A stretch of 64,000 nucleotides of DNA from CAZEAC01 sp964510065 (GTDB lineage Bacteria > Bdellovibrionota_C > UBA2361 > CAIXSY01). The stretch lies in assembly GCA_964510065.1 (NCBI GenBank), contig CAZEAC010000004.1:1-64000 (forward strand), in the 5' to 3' direction. The position numbers were made by a program, and so were the translations under genes. Each line of letters opens with the position of its first letter. The first letter of the stretch is position 1. The notes under the pieces were generated by a model that saw only the letters and a list, made by a program, of their open reading frames with translations, ran no database searches and was not told where the DNA came from. This document shows positions 1-8,935 of this stretch, piece by piece.

Positions 1-2945
1 AGAGCGCCAAGAAGATGGTCGAGAAGGAGAAGCCGGTAGTGTGGGATATCCTCGATGAAGTCATCAAGGAGCATCCGGTACTGCTAAACCGCGCACCGAC
101 GTTGCACCGACTTGGTATTCAGGCATTTGAGCCGATTCTGATTGAAGGCAAGGCTATCCAGCTTCATCCGCTTGTGTGCACGGCGTTTAACGCGGACTTT
201 GACGGTGACCAGATGGCGGTGCACGTGCCGCTCTCTGTTGAGGCCCAGGTTGAATCTCGCGTTTTGATGATGTCAACCAACAATATCCTTAGCCCCGCGC
301 ATGGTAAGCCGATTATCGTGCCGTCTCAGGATATCGTACTTGGACTGTATTACATGACACGCGAGCGCCCCTTTTCGCACGGCGAAGGCCGGGCGTTCTC
401 GAACGCCGAAGAGGTTGCCCTCGCATGGGATTCACGTGAGATCGATCTTCAGGCTAAGATCCGCTGCCGCATTGATGGCAAGCTCGAAGATACCACAGTG
501 GGTCGAGTACTTCTTTGGCACCATTCGCCAAAGGTATTGCCCTTTAAGAACTTCAATAAGCTGATGAAGAAGAAGGAGATCTCGCAGCTTATCGACGAAG
601 CATTCCGCGTAGCGGGAAACAAGGCCACAGTTATCTTGGCCGATAGGCTTAAAGACGTTGGTTATCTCTTCGCAACCATCGCCGGAATTTCAATCGGTAT
701 CAAGGATATGCTTATCCCTGATTCGAAGGTGACGTTGCTGGGCGATGCCGATAAGAAGGTGGCCGAGATTGATACGCAGTATCAGGAAGGTCTTATTACT
801 CCTGGTGAGCGCTACAACAAAGTCATCGATATTTGGTCTGACGTCGGCGATCGCATCGCTGAGGACATGATGCAAATTATCTCTTCGGAAGAGTTCACCA
901 ACGCCGAGGGACAAAAGCGTCGTGGTCCGTCGTTTAACCCGATATACATCATGGCGGACTCCGGAGCTCGAGGTTCGAGCCAACAGATCCGTCAGCTTGC
1001 CGGTATGCGCGGTTTGATGGCGAAGCCGGACGGCACAATCATCGAACAACCGATTAAGGCGAATTTCCGCGAGGGACTGAGCGTATTGCAGTACTTCGTA
1101 TCGACCCACGGTGCACGAAAGGGTCTTGCCGATACGGCGCTCAAAACCGCGAACTCTGGGTATCTTACCCGACGTCTTGTCGATGTCGCGCAGGATAGCA
1201 TTGTAACTGAAGTTGATTGCGGTACGCTGGAGGGACTCGAAATCACCGCACTTGTTGAAGGTGGCGAAGAGATCGAACCGCTCTCTAATCGTATCCTCGG
1301 CCGTGTTGCTGCTGAAGATATCCGCGACCCGATCACCAACGAAGTGCTTGTCGAACGCAATAAGGAGATCGACGAAGAGCGTGCGGCAAGAATTACCGCG
1401 GCGGGACTCGATGAAGTGCTTATTCGATCAGTTCTGACTTGCGAGAGCGAGCGTGGCGTGTGTGCGTTCTGTTACGGCCGCGACCTTGCGCGTGGTCACC
1501 TGGTGAATATCGGTGAAGCGATCGGTGTTATTGCCGCGCAGTCGATCGGTGAACCAGGAACACAGCTTACGATGCGTACATTCCACGTCGGTGGTGCCGC
1601 GTCAGGGCGGGCCGAGCAAACTGCTCTTGAGAGCCGTTCAGTCGGAGTGATCAAGTTCGAGAATATCCGTGTGACCAAGCGTCGTGATGGCGCCTCCGTG
1701 GTAATGAGCCGAAAGGGCGAAATCATGGTTGTCGATCCGACCGATGGTCGCGAACGTGAGCGTCATCAGCTGATGTATGGTGCCCGTCTCCGTGTCGCCG
1801 AGGGCGAAACGGTCAAAGGCGGACAGCTTATGGCTGAGTGGGATCCGTTCACCATACCGATTCTCTCCGATGTTGCGGGCCGTGTTGAGTGGCAGGACAT
1901 TAACGAGTACACCATGGAAGAGCGCACTGACGAGCGTACCGGTTTTGCCGAGCGCGAAATCGTACAGTCGAAAGATCGCGCCAGTGACTTTAGACCGCGT
2001 ATTGTGGTTTACGGCGAAAATGGTGAGACCAAAGTTTACAACTTGCCGACGGGTGTTCGTATTGTTGTTGAACATAACGCCGACATTGATGCCGGTGACG
2101 TCATCGCGAAGCGCGAGCGCGCGACCAAGAAGACCGGCGACATTACAGGCGGTCTGCCGCGTGTTGTTGAGCTGTTCGAGGCGCGTAAGCCCAAGGATCC
2201 GGCACAGGTCGCTGATGTCGATGGCACGGTGGATTTTGGTGAAGACGCCCGTGGTAAGCGCAGAATTCTGATTAATCCGGAGTTCGGCGAGCCGCGCGAG
2301 TATCTGGTGCCGAAGACCAAACATATCTCGGTGCAAAAAGGCGATCGCGTGCGTGCCGGGGAGGTGTTGACCGAAGGTGCGGTAAATCCGCATGACATTC
2401 TCCGTATCGAGGGCGTGAAGCCTTTGGCCGGCTATCTGGTGAAGGAAGTTCAAGGTATTTACCGGCTGCAGGGTGTACGTATCAACGACAAACATGTCGA
2501 AGTGATCGTGCGCCAGATGTTGAAGCGGGTGAAGATCAGCGAGTCCGGTGACACGCACTTCCTCCCCGGCGACAACGTCGAGAAGTTCCGGGTAATGACC
2601 GAGAACCAAAAAGTTGTGACTGGCGGTGGAAAGCCGGCGACTTATGAGTCGCTATTGCTTGGTATCACCAAGGCATCGCTTTCTACGGATTCGTTTATCT
2701 CCGCGGCGAGCTTCCAAGAGACCACGAAAGTGCTCACCGAGGCCGCTGTTTCGGGCCGCACGGATTTCCTCCGTGGCTTGAAGGAGAACGTGATCATGGG
2801 GCGGTTGATTCCGGCGGGATCAGGCATGTCCGAGTACACCGAACGCATGGTCAAGGTCGAAGGCGAAGAGCAGGAAGAGGAGAAGCAGGCGACGGAGTTC
2901 CGTATTAGCCAGACCTCGCTCGAATCACTGGCTGGATTGTTATAG
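1..2945 (+). CDS. rpoC: DNA-directed RNA polymerase subunit beta' (5' truncated by window)
   Basis: Catalytic largest subunit of RNA polymerase. The reading frame is open from base 3, so the gene starts outside the window and about 980 C-terminal residues remain. The catalytic Mg-binding motif NADFDGDQM lies at about nt 189-215, preceded by [12 protein letters not shown]. The bridge-helix region (MADSGARGS), the zinc-binding Cys cluster ([11 protein letters not shown], about nt 1441-1473), the trigger-loop flank ([21 protein letters not shown]) in two halves, and the late [16 protein letters not shown] motif follow in normal order. Between the trigger-loop halves is an insertion of beta-rich hybrid-motif type (about nt 1610-2000), as in many Gram-negative lineages. 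The gene ends in a strong hairpin terminator and is not followed directly by rpsL, which lies 15 kb away. Identification is certain. Confidence 0.98.
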   Translation, partial: SAKKMVEKEKPVVWDILDEVIKEHPVLLNRAPTLHRLGIQAFEPILIEGKAIQLHPLVCTAFNADFDGDQMAVHVPLSVEAQVESRVLMMSTNNILSPAHGKPIIVPSQDIVLGLYYMTRERPFSHGEGRAFSNAEEVALAWDSREIDLQAKIRCRIDGKLEDTTVGRVLLWHHSPKVLPFKNFNKLMKKKEISQLIDEAFRVAGNKATVILADRLKDVGYLFATIAGISIGIKDMLIPDSKVTLLGDADKKVAEIDTQYQEGLITPGERYNKVIDIWSDVGDRIAEDMMQIISSEEFTNAEGQKRRGPSFNPIYIMADSGARGSSQQIRQLAGMRGLMAKPDGTIIEQPIKANFREGLSVLQYFVSTHGARKGLADTALKTANSGYLTRRLVDVAQDSIVTEVDCGTLEGLEITALVEGGEEIEPLSNRILGRVAAEDIRDPITNEVLVERNKEIDEERAARITAAGLDEVLIRSVLTCESERGVCAFCYGRDLARGHLVNIGEAIGVIAAQSIGEPGTQLTMRTFHVGGAASGRAEQTALESRSVGVIKFENIRVTKRRDGASVVMSRKGEIMVVDPTDGRERERHQLMYGARLRVAEGETVKGGQLMAEWDPFTIPILSDVAGRVEWQDINEYTMEERTDERTGFAEREIVQSKDRASDFRPRIVVYGENGETKVYNLPTGVRIVVEHNADIDAGDVIAKRERATKKTGDITGGLPRVVELFEARKPKDPAQVADVDGTVDFGEDARGKRRILINPEFGEPREYLVPKTKHISVQKGDRVRAGEVLTEGAVNPHDILRIEGVKPLAGYLVKEVQGIYRLQGVRINDKHVEVIVRQMLKRVKISESGDTHFLPGDNVEKFRVMTENQKVVTGGGKPATYESLLLGITKASLSTDSFISAASFQETTKVLTEAAVSGRTDFLRGLKENVIMGRLIPAGSGMSEYTERMVKVEGEEQEEEKQATEFRISQTSLESLAGLL

Positions 2946-2953
2946 ACCTATAG

Positions 2954-3019
2954 AAAAGCGTGACGGTCCCACATGTCTCTATTGTAAAAGTAGGGATATG
3001 TGAGACCGTCACGCTTTTT
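2954..3019 (+). terminator. Rho-independent terminator of rpoC
   Basis: Long inverted repeat directly after the rpoC stop: left arm 2954-2974 (AAAAGCGTGACGGTC then CCACAT), right arm 2998-3019 (ATGTGAGACCGTCACGC then TTTTT). One mismatch in about 20 pairs, with T-runs in both orientations, so it could terminate transcription from either side. It marks the end of the rpoBC transcript. Confidence 0.9.
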
Positions 3020-3051
3020 GTGGCACGCTATTTGTCACGCGGAATTAAGCG

Positions 3052-3399
3052 ATGGAATTGTTACCGCCAAGCTTTGATCCTGATGATGAATTCCCCGCGA
3101 TATGGCGGGTTGATGAGATGGTTCTTCAAGAAATTGCTCGGAGGCCGGAAAAGCTTCGCCAAATCCTCGCGGTCAATTTGCTCGTTGGTTGGAGTACGCT
3201 TATTGGATTGATAGGTGTCGTGGTGTACTTATCAATGCGCGCTCTCGACGACCCTCGGTGTGTATTCCTCGCAGTTTTTGTCGCTCTCTTTGCGCTCCTT
3301 ATTGAGCCGCCTAATGTCCGGCTTTCACGCGACGCCTATTATCTATTCATTGGCAGGGACAATAGAATTACCGACAGAATCAAAAAGAAAGGATTCTAG
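3052..3399 (+). CDS. Small membrane protein, unknown function
   Basis: A 115-residue ORF starting at an ATG just after the rpoC terminator. It is acidic at the N-terminus (MELLPPSFDPDDEFP), then has two hydrophobic segments, about residues 44-64 (LLVGWSTLIGLIGVVVYLSM) and 70-88 (VFLAVFVALFALLIEP), followed by a short basic tail ending KKKGF. This suggests an inner-membrane protein with two helices. No family is recognised. No strong Shine-Dalgarno is visible upstream (gcggaattaagcg), so the start is uncertain. It stands alone between rpoC and gapN. Two overlapping ORFs in another frame are less protein-like and are taken as shadows. Confidence 0.5.
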   Translation: MELLPPSFDPDDEFPAIWRVDEMVLQEIARRPEKLRQILAVNLLVGWSTLIGLIGVVVYLSMRALDDPRCVFLAVFVALFALLIEPPNVRLSRDAYYLFIGRDNRITDRIKKKGF

Positions 3400-3575
3400 T
3401 ATTTCCGAAAGCACAGAGGTGTTGCGATTAAATGATTACGCCTCTCCCTGAGCAGCTTGGGCTGAAATGCAATATTTCACATTATAAAGCTTTTATAGTG
3501 CTATTTTTTACACACATTATGTAATTTAGCTGCAAATTAATATTTTCTTCGTAAGCACACTATACGGAGGAGAAT
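3400..3575 (+). promoter_or_regulatory. AT-rich upstream region of gapN with imperfect palindrome
   Basis: AT-rich leader before gapN. It contains the imperfect palindrome ATTATAAAGCTTTTATAGT near 3482-3500 and a clear ribosome-binding site (CGGAGGAG) just before the ATG at 3576. The palindrome may be an operator or simply promoter AT-richness; nothing in the sequence identifies a regulator. Confidence 0.35.
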
Positions 3576-5222
3576 ATGGTCGCAGTTGCAGAAGATGTAC
3601 GTACGGAGAAGGCGGTCGTCGGCGAACGTCCCGCGAAGACTTTTACTTTACCCAGGCGCGATGCTGCGGTTATACCGGATTCTTCGCTGGTTCCTGAACG
3701 TTACCATGAACCTCTCATCGAGCAACGAAACTTTCTGATCAATGGCCGTCTAAGGGTTTGGGATGGTCCAATGAAGGAATCGCATAGTGCCATCCCGGTA
3801 CATGACGAGAGCGGAAATGTTACCTACCCGCTTATCGGACGCTATCCGAGCCTCGACGAAAAAACCGCAATAGAGGTGCTGGGCTCGGCGCATAGCGCCT
3901 TCGCCAGAGGGCGCAGTGCGTGGGCGACTTCACCTGAACTTCGCGTGCGCGCGGTGAGCAAGTTTCTCGATCTTTTGCAGAAGGAGCGAGACAGAGTCGC
4001 GATTCGTGAGTCACGCGAAATAGCAAAATCCGAGAAAGATAGCTTTAAAGAGTTCGATCGCACAATCGAATATGGGCGCGTTTCGATCGATGAGTTTGAG
4101 GCACTTCAGGCCGAAGAGAAGGCACTACGGAAAGTCCTCGGAACGACCGCGCGAGTGGGGCGAGCGCCGCTCGGAGTGGCGCTTTGCTGCGGACCTTCGA
4201 ATTATCCGCTGAATGAGACCCTGACTTTGCTCATTCCCGCGCTGCTCATGGGAAACACGGTCGTCTTTAAACCGCCGCGGGTCGGGGTGCTGCTTTTCGA
4301 GCCGCTTTTAAAAGCGCTTGCCGAAAGCTTTCCTCCCGGAGTGGTAAATGTGGTCTACGGTGATGGGGAGAAAGTACTTACTCCCGCAATGCAAGATGGC
4401 CGAGTCAACCTGCTCGCATTTATTGGTTCCGCTCGTGTCGCCAATTTTCTGATTAAAGCGCACAAGAATCCGTGCGCGTTAAGACTTGTGCTTGGGCTCG
4501 GCGCGAAAAATCCGGGAATCATCCTTCCCGGCGCTGACCTTGATAAGGCCGCTGACGAATGCGTTCTTGGAGCGCTCTCTTTTAATGGGCAGCGCTGCAC
4601 CGCGCTCAAAATATTAATGGTGCATGAATCTGTTGCCGACGAGTTTGCCAAAAAAGTTGCGGAACGAGTTGCGAAACTGCGACAGGGAATGCCCTGGGCA
4701 CCGGGAGTCGAGATAACACCGCTGAGCGAACCGGGAAAAGTAGGCTATTTTAAAGAGCTAATTGCTGATGCCGAGCTTCACGGCGCAAAAGTTATAAACC
4801 CCGGTGGCGGTGAAGCTGTCGCAAATCTCTTTACACCGGCAGTCCTTTACCCAGTTTCGCCAGCGAGTCGGCTCTATCGTGAGGAGCAGTTCGGTCCAGT
4901 CGTCCCGATTTCGACCTACCGGAATCTTTCGGAGGTATTAGAGTACCTGGAAGGTTCTGAGGTAGGCCAGCAGTTAAGCATCTTCGGAAAGGACGCCAAG
5001 ACAATCCGCGAATTCGCTCACGCCGCGAAGAATCTGGTTTGCCGGAGAAATGTGAACACGCAGTCGCAGCGTGGACCTGATAACTTCCCGTTCAGCGGTC
5101 GCGAAAGCGCGGGGCAGGGAACGCTCTCCTATCGTGATGCGCTGCTCGCCTTTTCAACTGATGCGATGCTTGCGGGAAGTAGCGAGGATGCACTGCTTGA
5201 ACAGGTATTTGAGGCGGCATAA
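3576..5222 (+). CDS. gapN: NADP-dependent non-phosphorylating glyceraldehyde-3-phosphate dehydrogenase (GapN-type aldehyde dehydrogenase)
   Basis: Aldehyde dehydrogenase superfamily, 548 residues. It resembles the long plant/chlamydial-type GAPN closely: CGPSNYPLNETLTLLIPALL in the cofactor fold, FKPP, PPGVVNVVYG, LVLGLGAKNPGIILPGADLD, the catalytic cysteine in SFNGQRCTALK (about residues 340-350), EEQFGPVVPI, and the C-terminal QRGPDNFPFSGR. GAPN oxidises glyceraldehyde-3-phosphate directly to 3-phosphoglycerate, making NADPH and bypassing the ATP-yielding step. The ATG has an excellent ribosome-binding site (GGAGGAG). The first 30 or so residues (basic and Pro-rich) are additional to the core. 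It has no glycolytic neighbours here and looks like a single-gene transcript. The substrate assignment rests on motif resemblance; another semialdehyde is possible. Confidence 0.88.
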   Translation: MVAVAEDVRTEKAVVGERPAKTFTLPRRDAAVIPDSSLVPERYHEPLIEQRNFLINGRLRVWDGPMKESHSAIPVHDESGNVTYPLIGRYPSLDEKTAIEVLGSAHSAFARGRSAWATSPELRVRAVSKFLDLLQKERDRVAIRESREIAKSEKDSFKEFDRTIEYGRVSIDEFEALQAEEKALRKVLGTTARVGRAPLGVALCCGPSNYPLNETLTLLIPALLMGNTVVFKPPRVGVLLFEPLLKALAESFPPGVVNVVYGDGEKVLTPAMQDGRVNLLAFIGSARVANFLIKAHKNPCALRLVLGLGAKNPGIILPGADLDKAADECVLGALSFNGQRCTALKILMVHESVADEFAKKVAERVAKLRQGMPWAPGVEITPLSEPGKVGYFKELIADAELHGAKVINPGGGEAVANLFTPAVLYPVSPASRLYREEQFGPVVPISTYRNLSEVLEYLEGSEVGQQLSIFGKDAKTIREFAHAAKNLVCRRNVNTQSQRGPDNFPFSGRESAGQGTLSYRDALLAFSTDAMLAGSSEDALLEQVFEAA

Positions 5223-5368
5223 GTGCAGAGGTAAGCGGGGCACAGCGCTCGAAACGGGGGATTTCTGAGTTCAAGCCCCCTTCCGCTATACGGATTCCCC
5301 GTGGAGCGCAGCTTCATTAATGTTTTGCTTGTCGTGGAGGTGTGTCGTATTCTGCCTTCGAGGGTACG

Positions 5369-5686
5369 ATGAATTGCATTGAATCTCCCCAAAAAAGAGT
5401 CGCCGGACCGAGTGAGATAATTGCTCCCTGGAGCGATCAACAAGTTGCTGGCCTGAATGAGTATCAGAGGTCGGGGTACTTTCACCCCTATACTAGCACT
5501 GGCGGCGTTGCACTTATTGCGACTCGTGATGGCTGGATTGAAAGAGAAGGCGGGCCCGTCGTTCAGAAATGGGCGCTTGCTGCGTCGGCGGATCCCGAGC
5601 TGCAGCGTGCGTATACTCAAATGACACGCGTGCTTTCTCATAGTGATTTTACATCACCGATTCTTAAAAAGCGGATGGAGGACTAA
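5369..5686 (+). CDS. Small protein of unknown function, upstream partner of HD-like gene
   Basis: About 105 residues from the ATG at 5369, chosen because CGAGGG lies four bases upstream; an in-frame GTG at 5342 is also possible. The protein is soluble, with the feature SGYFHPYTSTGG near residue 37 and no signal peptide or membrane segment. It ends at 5686 and the next gene starts at the adjacent base, so the two are very probably translated together. No family is recognised. The pair resembles accessory or phage-like two-gene units, but this is only an impression from the tight coupling. Confidence 0.55.
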   Translation: MNCIESPQKRVAGPSEIIAPWSDQQVAGLNEYQRSGYFHPYTSTGGVALIATRDGWIEREGGPVVQKWALAASADPELQRAYTQMTRVLSHSDFTSPILKKRMED

Positions 5687-6181
5687 TTGATAGCGCTTCA
5701 AGATCCGCGCCGTGAGAAGATTCTCGATTTTTATAAAGAGCATAAGGGGCTTATCGAACAGGCGAAAGGATCCTCGGTGAAGCATCAGGCCTGGCCGGGT
5801 GGTTACTGCGATCACCTCGCTGAATGTTTTAGAATTGCCGAGTCGAGCTTTCACACGCTCAGTCAGATTAGGCCATTGCCGTTTACTTTGGCCTCAGCCG
5901 TCATAGTGCTTTTCTTTCATGACGTGGAGAAAATTTGGAAATATACGATTGGGCTTCCCAGTGACTTTGATAAGGATCGTTTTTACGACCTGACGCTCAG
6001 CGAGAAATACGGCATCCGTTTTAGCGCGGAGGAACGTAATGCGCTTCACTATGTGCATGGAGAGTCCGAGGCGGAATATAGTCCGACTGAACGAAAGGCA
6101 GGGCCCCTTGCGGCGTTTTGTCATACCGCCGACATTACATCTGCACGGGTTTGGCCGTTCGATGGACAGGGCCTTGGGTAA
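5687..6181 (+). CDS. HD-domain-like protein (putative metal-dependent phosphohydrolase)
   Basis: 164 residues, starting with TTG directly after the stop of the preceding gene. The spacing of histidines and aspartates is that of an HD fold: YCDHLAEC (H near residue 44), VLFFHDVEKIWKY (His-Asp near residues 77-78), YVHGES (H near 119) and a late CHTADI (near residue 147). HD proteins hydrolyse nucleotides or phosphate esters using a metal bound by these residues. The protein is shorter than most HD enzymes and no substrate can be inferred. The start codon is inferred from coupling with the upstream gene rather than from a Shine-Dalgarno. Family assignment is moderate confidence. Confidence 0.6.
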   Translation: MIALQDPRREKILDFYKEHKGLIEQAKGSSVKHQAWPGGYCDHLAECFRIAESSFHTLSQIRPLPFTLASAVIVLFFHDVEKIWKYTIGLPSDFDKDRFYDLTLSEKYGIRFSAEERNALHYVHGESEAEYSPTERKAGPLAAFCHTADITSARVWPFDGQGLG

Positions 6182-6350
6182 ACCATTATTCAGGGGGCAT
6201 AGTAGCTGCTTATTACGTGTGGTGGTTTTCGAACTGACTCTGCATACGGCAGCTCCCTCTGTGCTTAACTTATTGTTTTTATAAGCACAGCGCGGCCTCT
6301 TCAGCCGCGCTACTGTGTTGTCCCTCCGGGGGGTTTTTGCTCCGCAAAAA

Positions 6351-6418
6351 TGTATTACTATCGGACCATTACAAAATTATCTTCCTTTTTTTAGAAGATA
6401 TGGCCCGATAGTAATACA
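6351..6418. repeat. Long nested hairpin with 19-bp arms
   Basis: Left arm 6351-6369 and right arm 6400-6418 are inverse complements with 18 of 19 positions matching (TGTATTACTATCGG.CCAT). Inside is a second stem ATCTTC/GAAGAT with a T-rich loop. The sharp ends resemble a miniature element or a structured RNA. No flanking direct repeat is evident. Confidence 0.65.
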
Positions 6419-6560
6419 GAGTCGGCAGAGTTACGCGGCGTCAGAACGTACTGCTCGGACCTAATGAGTAGTTACCGCAGCTCGGAAATGTGTCAGATGA
6501 GCATTGGATAGGGCGTCGGAATGTTCACAACAACATGCTGAGACAACTCAATTTATTTTT

Positions 6561-6652
6561 TCACCACAATGGACGCTAAGGACGCAAAGAAATACTCAAA
6601 AAAACCCCGAATTATATGGGCTTTCCTTCGTGTCCTTTGCGTCCTTGTGGTG
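6561..6652. repeat. CACAGAG/GGACGC-type inverted-repeat element, copy 1
   Basis: Left arm 6561-6592 begins TCACCACAATGGACGC; right arm 6622-6652 ends GCGTCCTTGTGGTGA. The arms are about 32 bp, imperfect, around a 29-bp centre. It belongs to the same general class as the elements at 30863-30936 and 32669-32748 (CCACA followed by purine-rich GACACAGAG or GGACGCAAAG repeats). Confidence 0.7.
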
Positions 6653-6771
6653 AAGCATTCCGATGCCCTAAACATTGGAAAGCGGATTTGATTACTGCCG
6701 ATGCCTGAGTTAGCCTACTGCCTCTAAATTGACATCATTAAATTTTCATTCTTTTTTCGCGGTATTTTTCT

Positions 6772-7866
6772 ATGGGCCCAGAGCACAATCCAGAAGACGA
6801 TATTTCCCTGCCGTCTGACGAGGCGCTTCAAAAATTGGCGTCACAAGGCGCGCATTATTTGCCGACCGATCACACACTCGGCAGCCGTCCGGGGATAGAA
6901 GAGATTCGAAAAGTTGTGTGCGAGACACTTCTTCCGCGATGGATGGAACGTTATCAGCGTAAAGAAGTGCTTGAACTAATGGTCATGCTGCAGGTCGAAC
7001 CGATGGAGAAGATGTTTGAGCATCTCTTGAAGATCCGGGACGAGCTCGGTGGATCTGAAAGTAACACTCACGGATTGTCAGAGCAGGAGCGTCGCGCATA
7101 TATCAACGAGCTTTTGCAAGAGATTGATGATCCAGCAGACCATTGGAAAAAAGACGCCGACAGCAGCAAAGAGAATCCCTTAGCTGACATACAGGCACAA
7201 ATGATGGAGATGCTTGGCGATCCCAGAAGTTTTATTCGGAAATTAGTGCAGCAGCATCGCGCAATGGTTTCCTCGCCACAGGCAATCGCCAAATATGCGC
7301 TTCACGAAGCAAGCAAGGAGCTCCTCACCCGTAACGCGTTCATTTCCGGACAGCGGCAGCGAACTCAGCAAGCGAGCAGCTCGTTTTTTCTGCAGCTCGC
7401 AATGATGACGAAAGATGACCCCAAAGGCGCCAAGATAGCAAAGATAACTGAAGATTTTTTGCGCGAGGCCGCAACCAGTGCCGCGAATCGGCGCTGTCTG
7501 GTCATTTCGGAGCGAATTCTTTCGCGCCTTTCAATCGTTGCTCAAGAAGAGGGGATCGAGCGACTTAGGTCACCGGAGGTAATTAAGGTTGCTATTCGTC
7601 AAGAGCTTCCGCGTCGTGAGGACTTTATCGACTATGCAGATGAGAAGTATAGGTCAATTACCGAGGCCCAGGATAGTTTGAAAAAGGTTCTCGACGAAAT
7701 AAAGAAAGTATTATTAGTCGACGATGAACCTATTCCGGGTGAAGAATTTCAGCATCTTGCTGACGCTACTGATCAAGTGTACACGCTGAGCGCTTCCCTT
7801 ACTGAGAACCTTTTGAAGATGTATCGGGGGTTTCAGGTGGAAGATGCTGAATGGATTTATGGGTAG
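6772..7866 (+). CDS. Soluble helical protein, unknown function
   Basis: 364 residues, ATG start at 6772, without a strong ribosome-binding site (GGTATTTTTCT upstream). No signal peptide or membrane segment. The sequence is charged and predicted largely alpha-helical, with possible coiled-coil stretches (for example near residues 85-125 and 280-310). No catalytic motif or known family is recognised. It is convergent with the receiver-HigA fusion gene, with about 30 bases between the stops. Codon use and composition look like neighbouring genes, so it is probably real. The charged helical make-up would suit a scaffold or signalling protein, but that is speculation. Confidence 0.6.
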   Translation: MGPEHNPEDDISLPSDEALQKLASQGAHYLPTDHTLGSRPGIEEIRKVVCETLLPRWMERYQRKEVLELMVMLQVEPMEKMFEHLLKIRDELGGSESNTHGLSEQERRAYINELLQEIDDPADHWKKDADSSKENPLADIQAQMMEMLGDPRSFIRKLVQQHRAMVSSPQAIAKYALHEASKELLTRNAFISGQRQRTQQASSSFFLQLAMMTKDDPKGAKIAKITEDFLREAATSAANRRCLVISERILSRLSIVAQEEGIERLRSPEVIKVAIRQELPRREDFIDYADEKYRSITEAQDSLKKVLDEIKKVLLVDDEPIPGEEFQHLADATDQVYTLSASLTENLLKMYRGFQVEDAEWIYG

Positions 7867-7895
7867 CTTGAAGTGGGCGTGCTTTCGATATAAGC

Positions 7896-8804
7896 CTACT
7901 TTTGCGGTCTGCTCCGATCATATCGTGCTTGAAGTCCCATCCAGAACTGTGCGGTTTTTCCGAGCACGCGCCCAAGATTACGAGCAATTCCCTCGGTAAG
8001 CGGTGCGTGGCCATCGAGAATTTTTTGAAACTCTGCCGCTTCGATTTTGAGCATCGGTAGAATTTTATCGATTTCGAGCTTCCTGTCGGCGATATGTGCC
8101 TGGATCGCAATTCCAGGATGCGGCGCCGCGGATTCGGTCTTTACAATGCCGGTAGCCATCTTTTTCTTGGTGGTAGCTTTCTCGAAGGTTCTTACCACCA
8201 ACTTCTGAAATATATCAGGCTTAGCTTCGGCGAAACCACGAAGCTGCGCCATGAGTGTCTTGAGAATCTTATAGGCGTGGCCGCCGCCCTTATTACCTTC
8301 GGCGCGGAGTTCGACGAAACGGTCGAGCTGGTGCATTGCCTCAATTATCATAAGCTCCGCACCAGTAGTCTCGCGACCATCGCTGCTGGTCTCGGCTTCG
8401 GCAACTTTTTTGGCGGTGCTGATAAGTGTAGTGAGTTGCTCGGACGAAAACGGCTCGCAAATGAACCCACTCGCGCCGGCGACAAGAAGGCTAGAAATTA
8501 GAGGGCCGTCTTGGTGTTCAGGCATAAGCGTGACCACGAGCAGTGCTTTTTTTGATTGGCTGTGCTTCAGTGCCTCAACCATTCGTAGAATTTGCTCCAT
8601 CGGAATTCTTGAGCTTACGTAGATCGACTGAAAGCTTGGCCCCTTTGAGAGATTCTGCAGAGCCTCGGAGGCGTTTCGCGCGTAGCGCACCTCGCCCTGG
8701 TGAAACACGGATTTGACCACTTCGCGAAGCCGAGTACGCGAGTTAAGCTGCGCGTCGACTATTAGCGAATTGTGCTTTTGAAGCGTATTGAGAGGAGTGC
8801 TCAT
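7896..8804 (-). CDS. Degenerate receiver domain fused to a HigA/XRE-type HTH domain
   Basis: 302 residues from the ATG at 8804; an upstream in-frame TTG at 8846 lacks a ribosome-binding site. The first 120 residues have the layout of a response-regulator receiver (SLIVDAQLNSRTRLREVV, then a central strand, then GASGFICEPF), but the phospho-accepting Asp is replaced by Ser (IYVSSRIP), the acidic pair is VDA and the conserved Lys is Glu (CEPF). It is therefore probably a pseudo-receiver. A helical middle section follows. The last 74 residues match the HigA antitoxin/XRE fold: an initial HPG, a helix-turn-helix region and FWMGLQARYD, the signature of HigA-type antitoxins. No HigB toxin gene is adjacent. 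The middle section resembles that of the protein at 47882-48667. It is likely a DNA-binding regulator that does not depend on phosphorylation. Confidence 0.75.
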   Translation of the reverse strand: MSTPLNTLQKHNSLIVDAQLNSRTRLREVVKSVFHQGEVRYARNASEALQNLSKGPSFQSIYVSSRIPMEQILRMVEALKHSQSKKALLVVTLMPEHQDGPLISSLLVAGASGFICEPFSSEQLTTLISTAKKVAEAETSSDGRETTGAELMIIEAMHQLDRFVELRAEGNKGGGHAYKILKTLMAQLRGFAEAKPDIFQKLVVRTFEKATTKKKMATGIVKTESAAPHPGIAIQAHIADRKLEIDKILPMLKIEAAEFQKILDGHAPLTEGIARNLGRVLGKTAQFWMGLQARYDRSRPQK

Positions 8805-8935
8805 CGAGGTTATATATCGGCGATTCACGAAGAATGCCTGAGACAATTAAGGGCACAAAAACTAGTAGCGACAAACAGTAGTTTGCGTGAAGTGCTCGAT
8901 ACATGCCATTCTTGCCGACGTATAAGAGCTAAGCC

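Larger units (their letters stand above)
6182..6771. other. Gene-free region rich in hairpins and inverted repeats
   Basis: No convincing coding sequence. It holds a chain of hairpins: TGTGCTTA/TAAGCACA (6260-6289), AGCGCGGC/GCCGCGCT (6289-6311), TTTTTGC/GCAAAAA (6334-6350), the long hairpin 6351-6418, and a CACAGAG-type inverted-repeat element at 6561-6652. The first hairpins may end the upstream transcript. Confidence 0.6.

Noticed and set aside
1638..2609. 323-residue minus-strand ORF within rpoC
   Set aside because: Antisense of the conserved rpoC frame; no independent support.
5225..5295. tRNA-like stretch with GAGTTCAAGCCCCC after gapN
   Set aside because: The T-arm-like piece has an oversized loop and no acceptor, D or anticodon arms could be assembled; not a tRNA.
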